A stretch of DNA of 32,301 bases from RH-chloro-G1 sp003670575 (GTDB lineage: Bacteria; Chloroflexota; Dehalococcoidia; UBA2979), in assembly GCA_947499615.1 (NCBI GenBank), contig CANMOP010000021.1:1-32301 (forward strand). The letters are read 5' to 3'. Made by a program: the position numbers and the translations under genes. Below are positions 25,875 to 32,301 of this stretch, piece after piece. Within the stretch, counting starts at the first letter, position 1. The number at the start of each line of letters is the position of its first letter. Under the pieces are notes generated by a model that saw only the letters and a list, made by a program, of their open reading frames with translations, was not told the origin of the DNA and ran no database searches.

Positions 25875-26960
25875 ATGAGTCGGCCCGTGGACCGACCCGG
25901 GCTCACTGCGGCCGGGAATCCCCACGACCGAGACCCGAAGCGCCCGGAAGGCGGACTGGTGCTGCAGAACCCTCGAGTCTGGCTGGGCCTGGTGGTGAGC
26001 GCGGCCTCGCTCGGCCTGCTGCTGTACCAGGTCGATCTCCACGAGCTGGGCACGGCCCTCTCCGGCGTGCGCTACGAGTGGCTGCTGGCCGCGATCGCCA
26101 TCGAGCTGGCGTCGCTGTGGGTGCGTGGCGTGCGTTGGCGCATGATCCTCGAGGAGTCGGTGCGGGTCAGGAACTCGGACGCGTTCGCCGTGCTGATGAT
26201 CGGGTATGCCGCAAACAACCTGCTGCCACTGCGCGCAGGCGAGTTGGTGCGTGCGCAGTTGATGTACACGCAGCACGGCACCAGCCGACTGGCCACGCTC
26301 GGGACGATCCTCGTGGAGCGAGTGTTCGATGTGCTGGTACTCGCGATCTTCGTGGCCGCACCGATCGTGGCGCTGGGCGGCGACCCCGTCCTGCGAGGCA
26401 CGGCGCTGCTGCTGCTGCTCGCAGCCCTCGGCGCAACGCTGCTGCTCGCGCTGCTCGCACTCTGGCCAGGCTTCACCACGTTGATCGTCGCGATGCTGGG
26501 CGTACTGCCCGCCAGCATTCGCCCCAAGGCGCGCGAGCTGTTGGGGGCGTTTCTGGGCGGGGTGCGTGCGCTCCGTCGGCCGGGCCCGTGGCTCGCCGTC
26601 TCTGCGGCCAGCACGCTCACTTGGCTGCTGGAGGCGGGGGCGTTCTGGCTGGTCGGCATCGGCTGTGGCCTGACGCTCAACCCGGTGGTGTATCTGGTAC
26701 TGAGCGGCGCGGCGACACTGGTGCTGGTCGCGCCATCGACCGCGGGAGGCATCGGCCTGTTCGAGTTGTCGACGCGTGCCGTCGCCGGGACGTTCGGCGT
26801 GCCGCTGGCGTTGGGGACGGCATACGCGCTGGTGCTGCATCTACTGGTGTTGCTGTTTCCCGTGGTCGTCATCGGATTGGCACTGCTCTGGCGTCGACAC
26901 CTCGGGGTGGGCGCGATGATGAGCGCCGGGCAGGCGCCGGCGGAAGGTGCGGCGAAGTGA
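25875..26960 (+). CDS. Flippase-like membrane protein (lysylphosphatidylglycerol synthase TM domain / UPF0104)
   Basis: A 361-residue polytopic membrane protein of the group annotated as the lysylphosphatidylglycerol-synthase transmembrane region. ATG 25875 is preceded by GAGG at good spacing and lies 24 bases after the previous stop. Family landmarks: WVRGVRWRMIL, then NNLLPLRAGELVRAQL with its conserved Arg/Gly/Glu (about 115-130), GTILVERVFDVLVL, and VAPSTAGGIGLFELSTRAV near 290. The domain stands alone, without the C-terminal aminoacyltransferase of MprF. Proteins of this form are found with glycan and lipid genes and are thought to move lipid-linked molecules across the membrane. Its position after two putative GT-C enzymes supports that reading here. 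Confidence 0.85.
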   Translation: MSRPVDRPGLTAAGNPHDRDPKRPEGGLVLQNPRVWLGLVVSAASLGLLLYQVDLHELGTALSGVRYEWLLAAIAIELASLWVRGVRWRMILEESVRVRNSDAFAVLMIGYAANNLLPLRAGELVRAQLMYTQHGTSRLATLGTILVERVFDVLVLAIFVAAPIVALGGDPVLRGTALLLLLAALGATLLLALLALWPGFTTLIVAMLGVLPASIRPKARELLGAFLGGVRALRRPGPWLAVSAASTLTWLLEAGAFWLVGIGCGLTLNPVVYLVLSGAATLVLVAPSTAGGIGLFELSTRAVAGTFGVPLALGTAYALVLHLLVLLFPVVVIGLALLWRRHLGVGAMMSAGQAPAEGAAK

Positions 26961-26991
26961 CCAGCGATCCCGCAGACATGAAGGTCAGTGC

Positions 26992-28338
26992 ATGAAGTTC
27001 GTGGTGATCGGTGGCGGCGTAGGCGGGCTCGGCGCGGCGTACGACCTCGTGCGCGCGGGTCACGAGGTCGCAGTGTACGAGGCGGGCGACGTGCTCGGCG
27101 GGCAGGTGCGCACCTTTGAGATCGGTGGCGGCCGCATCGAGATCTTCTACCACCACCTGTTTCGCTCGGACACCGTCGTGACCGACCTCATCGAGCAGCT
27201 GGGGCTGGGCGCGGATCTGGAGTGGGTCGAGTCGAAGGTCGCGTTCTTCAGCGGTGGCAAGGTCTACCCGTTTGTCGGTGCGGTCGATCTCCTGCGCTTC
27301 ACGCCGGTGTCGCTGCTGACGCGCATTCGGCTCGGGCTGGCGGCGCTGTGGTTACGGCGCACCGCGGACTGGAAGCAGTACGAGGGCATGCGCGCGCGCG
27401 ACTGGATTCTGCGCGCCGTCGGCCGCGAGGGGTACGAGGCGGTGTGGGGCCCCCTGCTGCGCGCGAAGTTCGGACGCCACGCTGAAGACGTCTCGATGGT
27501 CTGGTTCTGGGGCAAGATCTACCTGCGCTTCGCCTCGCGTCCCGGCGGGGTGCTGGCGCGTGAGCGCCTCGGCTACCTGCGAGGCTCGTTCGGCCGCCTC
27601 GTCGATGCGCTCGGGGCGGCGATCCGCGGGCATGGCGCGACGATAGAGACGCGCCGCCCGGCCGAGCAGGTGGTCATCGAGGATGGCCGCGTCACCGGTG
27701 TGCGCCTCGCCGCACGGGCAGACGGCAGCGGCGCGGGCGAGGTGGTGCCCGCCGACGCCGTGATCGCGACGGTGACCTCGCAGCAGTTCAAAGGCATCGT
27801 GCCCGACCTCGATCCGGCGTACGCGGCGCTGCTGGACCGGGTGGAGTACCAGTGGGCCACCGTGCTGGTGCTCGCGCTGGACCGTCCGCTCTCCGATTCC
27901 TACTGGCTGACCGTGACGGACGCGGATTGCCCGTTCGTGGTCGCCGTCGAGCAGACCAACTTCCGCTCGCCGGAGGAGTACGGCGGCCAGCACGTGGTGT
28001 ACTTCTCCAACTACACCGACCCCGGGGACCCCATCGTCGATGAGGACGTGGAGCAGGTGCTCGCCCGCTACGAGCCGTTCATTCGCCGCATCAACCCGGC
28101 CTTCGACCGCTCCTGGCTGCTCGGCAAATGGCTGTTCAAGGACCGCGCCGGCCAGCCCATCGTCCACTCGCGGTACCACGAGGTGATACCGCCGCTGCGC
28201 ACGCCAACCCGCGGCCTCTATCTGGCGAACACCACCCAGATCTACCCGGAGGATCGCGGCCAGAACTACGCCATCCGGCTGGGCCAGCGCGTCGCCCGAC
28301 AGGCGATGGAGGATCTGGCGCCGCAAGACTTCGACTGA
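26992..28338 (+). CDS. FAD-dependent oxidoreductase (protoporphyrinogen-oxidase / amine-oxidase fold)
   Basis: A 448-residue soluble flavoprotein. The N-terminal Rossmann motif VVIGGGVGGLGAAYDL (G7, G9, G12) ends at acidic E30 of VAVYEAGDVLGGQ, the FAD dinucleotide-binding signature. A substrate region with YHHLFRSD and an Arg/Trp-rich segment (WLRRTADWKQYEGMRARDW) follows. The C-terminal FAD motif is near TRGLYLANTTQIYPEDRGQNYAI. ATG 26992, 31 bases after the flippase-like gene, gives the proper FAD fold. Longer frames do not. It is not a convincing haem-pathway HemY, and no other haem gene is present. Members of this broad family often sit in glycan and lipid gene clusters and act on carotenoid, polyprenyl or sugar substrates. 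The likely partners are the preceding membrane enzymes. The substrate is unknown. Confidence 0.85.
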   Translation: MKFVVIGGGVGGLGAAYDLVRAGHEVAVYEAGDVLGGQVRTFEIGGGRIEIFYHHLFRSDTVVTDLIEQLGLGADLEWVESKVAFFSGGKVYPFVGAVDLLRFTPVSLLTRIRLGLAALWLRRTADWKQYEGMRARDWILRAVGREGYEAVWGPLLRAKFGRHAEDVSMVWFWGKIYLRFASRPGGVLARERLGYLRGSFGRLVDALGAAIRGHGATIETRRPAEQVVIEDGRVTGVRLAARADGSGAGEVVPADAVIATVTSQQFKGIVPDLDPAYAALLDRVEYQWATVLVLALDRPLSDSYWLTVTDADCPFVVAVEQTNFRSPEEYGGQHVVYFSNYTDPGDPIVDEDVEQVLARYEPFIRRINPAFDRSWLLGKWLFKDRAGQPIVHSRYHEVIPPLRTPTRGLYLANTTQIYPEDRGQNYAIRLGQRVARQAMEDLAPQDFD

Positions 28339-28365
28339 GCGAGGCGGGCCGCAGGGCGCTGCCCG

Positions 28366-28394
28366 TTGACCCTCTCGGGGGTCGCACCTATCGT
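28366..28394 (+). promoter_or_regulatory. Promoter of the NuoE/NuoF-like pair
   Basis: TTGACC (28366-28371) and TATCGT (28389-28394) are 17 bases apart, in the 103-base gap before the NuoE-like gene. Transcription would start near 28401, leaving a leader of about 41 bases that ends in a purine-rich GGAGATCGGGG before ATG 28442. It marks the two-gene diaphorase unit as separate from the upstream membrane cluster. Confidence 0.65.
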
Positions 28395-28441
28395 GACGAC
28401 GAGACGTCGAGAGTTCGGCGCGGCGGAGATCGGGGCGCGCG

Positions 28442-28942
28442 ATGCCACTGGAGACGGAAGCTACAGCGGAGCTGCGCTCGCTGGTCGCCGACCTGCGGCC
28501 AGACGATGCGGACCTACTACAGGCGCTGCACCGCGTGCAGCATCACTACGGCTACATCTCGGCGGAGGCGATGCGCGTGATCGCGGAGCAGCTCCGCGTC
28601 GGGGTCGCGCACGTCTACGGCGCTGTCACCTATTACACCGACTTCCGCGTCACCCCGCCCGCGCAGTCCACGATCGCGTGGTGCAGCGGACCCGCATGCC
28701 GTATGAGCAACGGTATCGGCATCCGTGACGCGATGGAGGCAACGCTCGGTATCCGCATGGGCGAGCAGACGACGGACGGGCGGATCGGCCTGGAGGTGGG
28801 GCAGTGCAACGGCTCCTGTGAGCTGGCACCGCAACTCTGGGTGAACGGGCAGGTGGCCGGTCACATGACCGCCGCCAACGCCGTACGACTGGCACGCGCG
28901 CTCCGCGACGGCGGCACGGCAGAGACGGTGAACCATGACTAG
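28442..28942 (+). CDS. NADH dehydrogenase subunit E-like protein ([2Fe-2S] thioredoxin-like ferredoxin)
   Basis: A 166-residue protein of the NuoE/HydA-associated diaphorase family, which passes electrons via one [2Fe-2S] cluster. The N-terminal helical part (LLQALHRVQHHYGYISAEAM, then VYGAVTYYTDF) is followed by a thioredoxin-like fold holding the four ligands. They are C81 and C86 in WCSGPAC and C122 and C126 in GQCNGSC, the standard spacing. The length is normal for NuoE. Its end overlaps the NuoF-like gene by eight bases, so the two are made together as a flavoprotein module. The window shows no NuoG, hydrogenase or formate dehydrogenase partner, so the electron donor or acceptor besides NAD(P)(H) is unknown. 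Confidence 0.92.
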   Translation: MPLETEATAELRSLVADLRPDDADLLQALHRVQHHYGYISAEAMRVIAEQLRVGVAHVYGAVTYYTDFRVTPPAQSTIAWCSGPACRMSNGIGIRDAMEATLGIRMGEQTTDGRIGLEVGQCNGSCELAPQLWVNGQVAGHMTAANAVRLARALRDGGTAETVNHD

Positions 28943-30974
28943 TCCCGAGACCAGCCAGGCTGCGAGCACTCCTGCGGAAGCGTACCGCCTGCTGCGCGCG
29001 CAGGCGGATGCCGCGTACGCGGCATGGGAGCGCCCGCAGCAGCCACGTATTGATATCGCCGAAGACACCTCCGCGCTGGCGGGCGGCGCGGGCCGCACAC
29101 GCATAGCGCTGGAGCAGCGCGTCGCGGCGCGCGGTGCAGCGGTCGAGGTTGGTCGCGTGCACGGCTACGGCATGCAGTGGCTCCAGCCGCTGGCTGACAT
29201 CACCTGGCCGGACGGAACGCGCGTGCTCTACGGCCCGGTCACCGTCGACGATATCGACACGCTGATCGATGAGGCCACGGGTGCCCGAGGCGCGGCGGCG
29301 CGACTCGCCATCGGCATGCTGGCTGGGGAGCGCGACGGCATCCCGCCGATCGCGGCACACCCGTTCCTGCGCGGCGAGACCGGCGGGCGACGCCTGCTCG
29401 CGCGTATCGGACGCACCGACCCCGGCTCACTCGACCACTACATCGCGACCGACGGCTACTTCCCGGTCGCGCGCATGCTCGATCGGCACATGGATCCGCA
29501 GGCCGTGCGCCAGACCGTCATCGACGCCGGTCTGACCGGCCGCGGCGGCGCAGCGTTCCCGACCGGCGTGAAGTGGAACTTCCTCGCCGGTGCACCCGCT
29601 CCAGAGCGCTATCTCATCTGCAACGCCGACGAAGGCGACCCCGGGGCGTGGGTCAACCGCGTGCTGCTGGAGGGCGACCCCCACACGGTGATCGAAGGCA
29701 TGGTGATCGCCGCCTTCGCCACGGGCGCGCAGCACGGCTTCATCTACATCCGCAACGAGTACCCCCTGGCGGTGCAACGCGTGCGCGAGGCAATCGCGGA
29801 CGCAGAGCGCGCCGGACTGCTGGGCGCGAACATCTTGGGCACCAGCTTCGGGTGCACGCTGGAAGTGGTGCAGGGCGCGGGTGCGTACGTCTGCGGCGAG
29901 GAGACCGGGCTGATCGCCTCGGTGCAAGACGGCCGCGGCATGCCCCGCATCAAGCCACCGTTCCCGGCGAACGCCGGTGTGTTCATGAAGCCATCCAACG
30001 TCAACAACGTAGAGTCGTACGCCTCCGTCCCGATGATCATGCTGCGCGGGCCGGAGTGGTTCCGCACCGCAGGCACGGCCAACGACCTGGGGACGAAGAT
30101 CTGGTCGCTCTCCGGCAGCATCCCGTACACCGGCTTCATGGAGGTGCCGTTCGGTACCGCGCTGAAGACCGTGTTCGAGGCGTGCGGGGGGTCGACGGCA
30201 CTCGCGCCGCTCAAGGCGGTGCAGGCCGGTGGCCCGCTAGCCGGGTACCTGCCGGGACGACTGGTGGAGAGCCTGGTACTGGAGCGCGGGTCGTTCACGC
30301 AACACGGCGCCCTGATGGGCGGCGGCGGCATCGTGTTCGTCGGCACCGAAGCATGCTCGGTCGATCTCAACGTGCTGTTCGCCGAGTTCGTCGAGGACGA
30401 GTCGTGCGGGCGCTGCACGACCTGCCATCACGGCAACCAGCGCATGCACGAGATCTTCGCGCGCATCACGCGCGGCGGCGGTCGCGTCGAGGATCGCGCG
30501 AACCTCGAGCGCGTCGGCGGGTCGCTGCAGTACTCGAACTGCGTGCACGGGCAGGCCAGCCCGACGATCATGCGCAACACGCTGCGCTACTTCGAGGGCG
30601 AGTACAACGAACACATCGCCGGTCGCTGTGACGCGCTGCGCTGTGGCGGGCTCACGCGCTTCGTGGTGACGGACCAATCCGATCCCCGGCTTGCCGAGGC
30701 GCAGGAGATCTGCCCGACGGGCGCGATCAGCGGCCCGGACGGTGCACGAGTCATCGACGATCCGGCCTGCATCCGTTGCGGCGCATGCACCGACCTCGCG
30801 CCACGCGCGATCTCGCGACGAGCGGCGCCAGTCGGCACCCCGCACCCGCGATCGCTGCCGCCGCGTCCGCCCGGTTCGCCGGCGGCACACGGCCCCGCAC
30901 CGCTCACCTTCCAGGGTGTCGGCTACTCGCGCGCCGAGGGTGGCATGGGCGGAGCGCCACCGCTGCGGCGGTAG
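28935..30974 (+). CDS. NuoF/HoxF-like NAD(P)H-oxidising flavoprotein with degenerate ferredoxin domains
   Basis: A 679-residue diaphorase subunit. The NAD/FMN core is intact: GLTGRGGAAFPTG (from G199), CNADEGDPG (C229), GAGAYVCGEETGLIAS (C320) and GRGMPRIKPPFPAN. The N3-type [4Fe-4S] ligands C491, C494, C497 and C536 (SCGRCTTC...SNC) are present. Residues 38-115 align in pattern with the thioredoxin-like [2Fe-2S] domain of HoxF/HydB proteins, but no cysteine occurs before C229. The expected C-x3-C falls on Y78 and W82. The C-terminal ferredoxin domain keeps C593 and C612/C615/C618, the four ligands of one cluster. It lacks the three first-motif cysteines and the last one (A622). A Pro/Arg/Gly-rich tail (about 630-679) ends the chain. 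Predicted cofactors are FMN and two [4Fe-4S]. ATG 28935 overlaps the NuoE-like gene. Confidence 0.92.
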   Translation: MTSPETSQAASTPAEAYRLLRAQADAAYAAWERPQQPRIDIAEDTSALAGGAGRTRIALEQRVAARGAAVEVGRVHGYGMQWLQPLADITWPDGTRVLYGPVTVDDIDTLIDEATGARGAAARLAIGMLAGERDGIPPIAAHPFLRGETGGRRLLARIGRTDPGSLDHYIATDGYFPVARMLDRHMDPQAVRQTVIDAGLTGRGGAAFPTGVKWNFLAGAPAPERYLICNADEGDPGAWVNRVLLEGDPHTVIEGMVIAAFATGAQHGFIYIRNEYPLAVQRVREAIADAERAGLLGANILGTSFGCTLEVVQGAGAYVCGEETGLIASVQDGRGMPRIKPPFPANAGVFMKPSNVNNVESYASVPMIMLRGPEWFRTAGTANDLGTKIWSLSGSIPYTGFMEVPFGTALKTVFEACGGSTALAPLKAVQAGGPLAGYLPGRLVESLVLERGSFTQHGALMGGGGIVFVGTEACSVDLNVLFAEFVEDESCGRCTTCHHGNQRMHEIFARITRGGGRVEDRANLERVGGSLQYSNCVHGQASPTIMRNTLRYFEGEYNEHIAGRCDALRCGGLTRFVVTDQSDPRLAEAQEICPTGAISGPDGARVIDDPACIRCGACTDLAPRAISRRAAPVGTPHPRSLPPRPPGSPAAHGPAPLTFQGVGYSRAEGGMGGAPPLRR

Positions 30975-30995
30975 CGGTCACGTTCGAGGCCGCAC

Positions 30996-31023
30996 GCCCG
31001 CCCCGGGCAGACTGAGCGGGCGC
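30996..31023 (+). terminator. GC hairpin after the diaphorase genes
   Basis: CGCCCGC (30996-31002) pairs with GCGGGCG (31017-31023) around a 14-base loop that itself contains CCCGGG. It starts 22 bases after the stop and precedes mutS. No T-run is present. Its position makes a terminator plausible, but in sequence this GC-rich such stems can arise by chance. Confidence 0.35.
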
Positions 31024-31061
31024 GCGCAGCCCACATCGGCTGGCCGCGTTAGACTGGACGA

Positions 31062-31080
31062 CGTCTCTCCCCACGAGACG
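31062..31080 (+). promoter_or_regulatory. Small hairpin in the mutS leader
   Basis: CGTCTC (31062-31067) and GAGACG (31075-31080) pair perfectly around a seven-base loop, 10 bases before GTG 31091. A TAGACT box at 31050-31055 could be the -10, in which case the hairpin would sit at the very 5' end of the transcript. It occupies the place where a Shine-Dalgarno would be, so it could modulate initiation. It is speculative. Confidence 0.3.
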
Positions 31081-31090
31081 AGCACGCGGC

Positions 31091-32301
31091 GTGGTCGACC
31101 TCAGCCCGATGCCCGCTGGTCAGCCCCGAAACACCTCGGGCGTGCCGCGCACTACCCCTGCGCGTGCGCAGTACCTCGCGATAAAACGCCAGCACCCGGA
31201 CGCGGTGCTGCTGTTCCGCATGGGTGATTTCTACGAGACCTTCGGCGACGACGCACGCACGGCATCGCAGGTGCTGGGCATCGCGCTCACCTCGCGACCC
31301 GCAGGCGGCGACGAGGGTCGCATTCCGCTGGCAGGCATCCCATATCACGCACTGGACCGCTATCTCGACAAACTGGTCGCAGCCGGCCACCGCGTCGCGG
31401 TCGTCGAGCAGGTAGGCCCGACGAGCGGCCCGCTCGCGAAGGGTGTCGTGGAGCGCCGCGTGGTGCGCGTGGTCACCCCGGGCACCGTCGACGCCGGCAG
31501 CCTGCTCAGCGAGCACGGGCAGAACTGGCTGGTCGCGCTCGCACCGGACCGCAGCGCACCGGACGGCGAGCGCTGGGGACTCGCGGCGTGCGACGTCACC
31601 ACTGGCGAATTCGAATGCGCGTTGGTGCTGGCGGCGGAGTTGCCCGGCGAGTGGGTGAGACTGCGCGCCCGCGAGGTGCTGGTGCCGGACGGGCTGACCG
31701 CGCCGACCCCGGCCGACGCACTGCTGACGCGCCTGTCGCCGCGAGCCTTCGACCCAGCAGTGGGCGCGCGAACGCTGACCGAGCGGCTGGCCGTGGCGAG
31801 CCTCGACGGCTTCGGGCTCGAGGGGCTGGATGCTGCGGTCGGGGCGGCGGGGGCGCTGGTGCAGTACCTCGTGGACTCGTGGCCGGGGGCGCTGCCGCAT
31901 CTCCGGCCGCCGCATGGCACCCGCGCCGCCGAGTACGTCTACCTCGATCCGCAGACCCGTCGCAATCTGGACCTGTTCACCGGTCGGCGCGAAGGTGACG
32001 CCTCGCTGGCGGAGACCCTGGATCGCACCCAGACGGCGATGGGCGCGCGCCTGCTGCGCGGCCAACTCGGCCGCCCGCTGCGCTCCGTCCGCGCCATCGA
32101 CGCGCGACTGGACGCGGTGGAGGCGTTTGTGCGCGCACCGCTGGCGCGGGCGGCGCTGCGACGCGGGCTACGTGCGGTGCCAGACCTGGAGCGCCTGTTG
32201 GGCCGCGTGCGGGCGGGCACCGCACCGGCACGGCTGCTGGTGCAACTGCGGCTCGGGTTGGAGGCGCTCCCGGCGCTCGGCGCGCAGGCGGAGGCGGCGG
32301 G
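31091..32301 (+). CDS. mutS: DNA mismatch repair protein MutS, 3' truncated by the window edge
   Basis: N-terminal 403 residues of MutS, the mismatch-recognition ATPase. The frame is open to the window end, so the clamp and ATPase domains lie to the right. Domain I carries the mismatch-wedging Phe-x-Glu in FRMGDFYETF (F47, E49, counting from GTG 31091). IPLAGIPYHALDRYLDKLV, VVEQVG and VTPGTV follow. The connector domain has WGLAACDVTTGEF. The core begins at EYVYLDPQTRRNLDLF and TAMGARLLRGQL, characteristic of MutS1 rather than MutS2. The start could be GTG 31091 or ATG 31109, and neither has a strong Shine-Dalgarno. The residues before about 23 are not conserved. MutL is not in the window. 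Confidence 0.93.
   Translation, partial: MVDLSPMPAGQPRNTSGVPRTTPARAQYLAIKRQHPDAVLLFRMGDFYETFGDDARTASQVLGIALTSRPAGGDEGRIPLAGIPYHALDRYLDKLVAAGHRVAVVEQVGPTSGPLAKGVVERRVVRVVTPGTVDAGSLLSEHGQNWLVALAPDRSAPDGERWGLAACDVTTGEFECALVLAAELPGEWVRLRAREVLVPDGLTAPTPADALLTRLSPRAFDPAVGARTLTERLAVASLDGFGLEGLDAAVGAAGALVQYLVDSWPGALPHLRPPHGTRAAEYVYLDPQTRRNLDLFTGRREGDASLAETLDRTQTAMGARLLRGQLGRPLRSVRAIDARLDAVEAFVRAPLARAALRRGLRAVPDLERLLGRVRAGTAPARLLVQLRLGLEALPALGAQAEAA

Noticed and set aside
25760..26995. 411-residue plus-strand frame overlapping the flippase-like gene
   Set aside because: Arg/Gly/Ala-rich out-of-frame product. The alternative frame from 25875 gives a clear polytopic membrane protein.
30687..30837. Canonical 2[4Fe-4S] ferredoxin domain at the end of the NuoF-like protein
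   Set aside because: Only four of eight ligand cysteines are present, so it is called a single-cluster domain.

Overview
The window is very GC-rich, gene-dense bacterial chromosome made almost entirely of core genes. It most likely comes from a Chloroflexota lineage, perhaps Dehalococcoidia-like. The support is: adjacent DUF2298 ('Chlor_Arch_YYY') and TIGR03663 membrane proteins, a pair known mainly from Chloroflexota and Archaea; a large SRP RNA with an Alu domain; the gene order rnc-smc-ftsY; and the MEP isoprenoid gene ispE beside rsmA. I see no tRNA, insertion sequence, prophage or CRISPR array, and no gene-free stretch longer than 300 bases.

Layout. 1-732 is the end of an oligopeptide-type ABC ATPase, closed by a perfect hairpin. 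919-2742 is lepA, apparently leaderless. Its 3' side carries a hairpin/G-quadruplex element and a convergent gene for a small membrane-anchored protein. 3591-5010 holds fabV (enoyl reductase) and a small unknown gene. 5060-5875 (minus) is a zinc-ribbon/membrane/FxLYD gene split by one in-frame TAG. 6059-7396 (minus) is an uncharacterised protein with a PDDEXK-like C-terminus. 7547-7811 is the SRP RNA, with a clear promoter. 7929-13639 runs rsmA, ispE, a small membrane protein, a DinG-type helicase/exonuclease and a GNAT acetyltransferase in closely spaced or overlapping order. 13542-15732 (minus) is cca, a Cys-rich protein and a small membrane protein. Divergent from cca is the long plus-strand run rnc-smc-ftsY, then DUF2298, TIGR03663, a flippase-like membrane protein and an FAD oxidoreductase. 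From 28366 a separate promoter drives a two-gene NADH-diaphorase (NuoE/NuoF-like) unit. The window ends inside mutS.

How the genes work together. ffs and ftsY supply two of the three SRP-pathway parts (ffh is not here). rnc, rsmA, cca and lepA serve RNA maturation and translation. smc, the DinG-type helicase and mutS serve chromosome maintenance. The DUF2298/TIGR03663/flippase/FAD block looks like a polyprenyl-linked glycan or glycolipid module.

The most unusual items are: the cofactor-stripped NuoF-like protein, which has lost the cysteines of its N-terminal thioredoxin-like domain and exactly one of two C-terminal [4Fe-4S] sites; the amber-split zinc-ribbon/FxLYD gene; a shared promoter pattern TTGACC-17/18-TACGAT/TATCGT with a probable leaderless lepA; and GC-rich hairpins without a T-run at several transcript ends.
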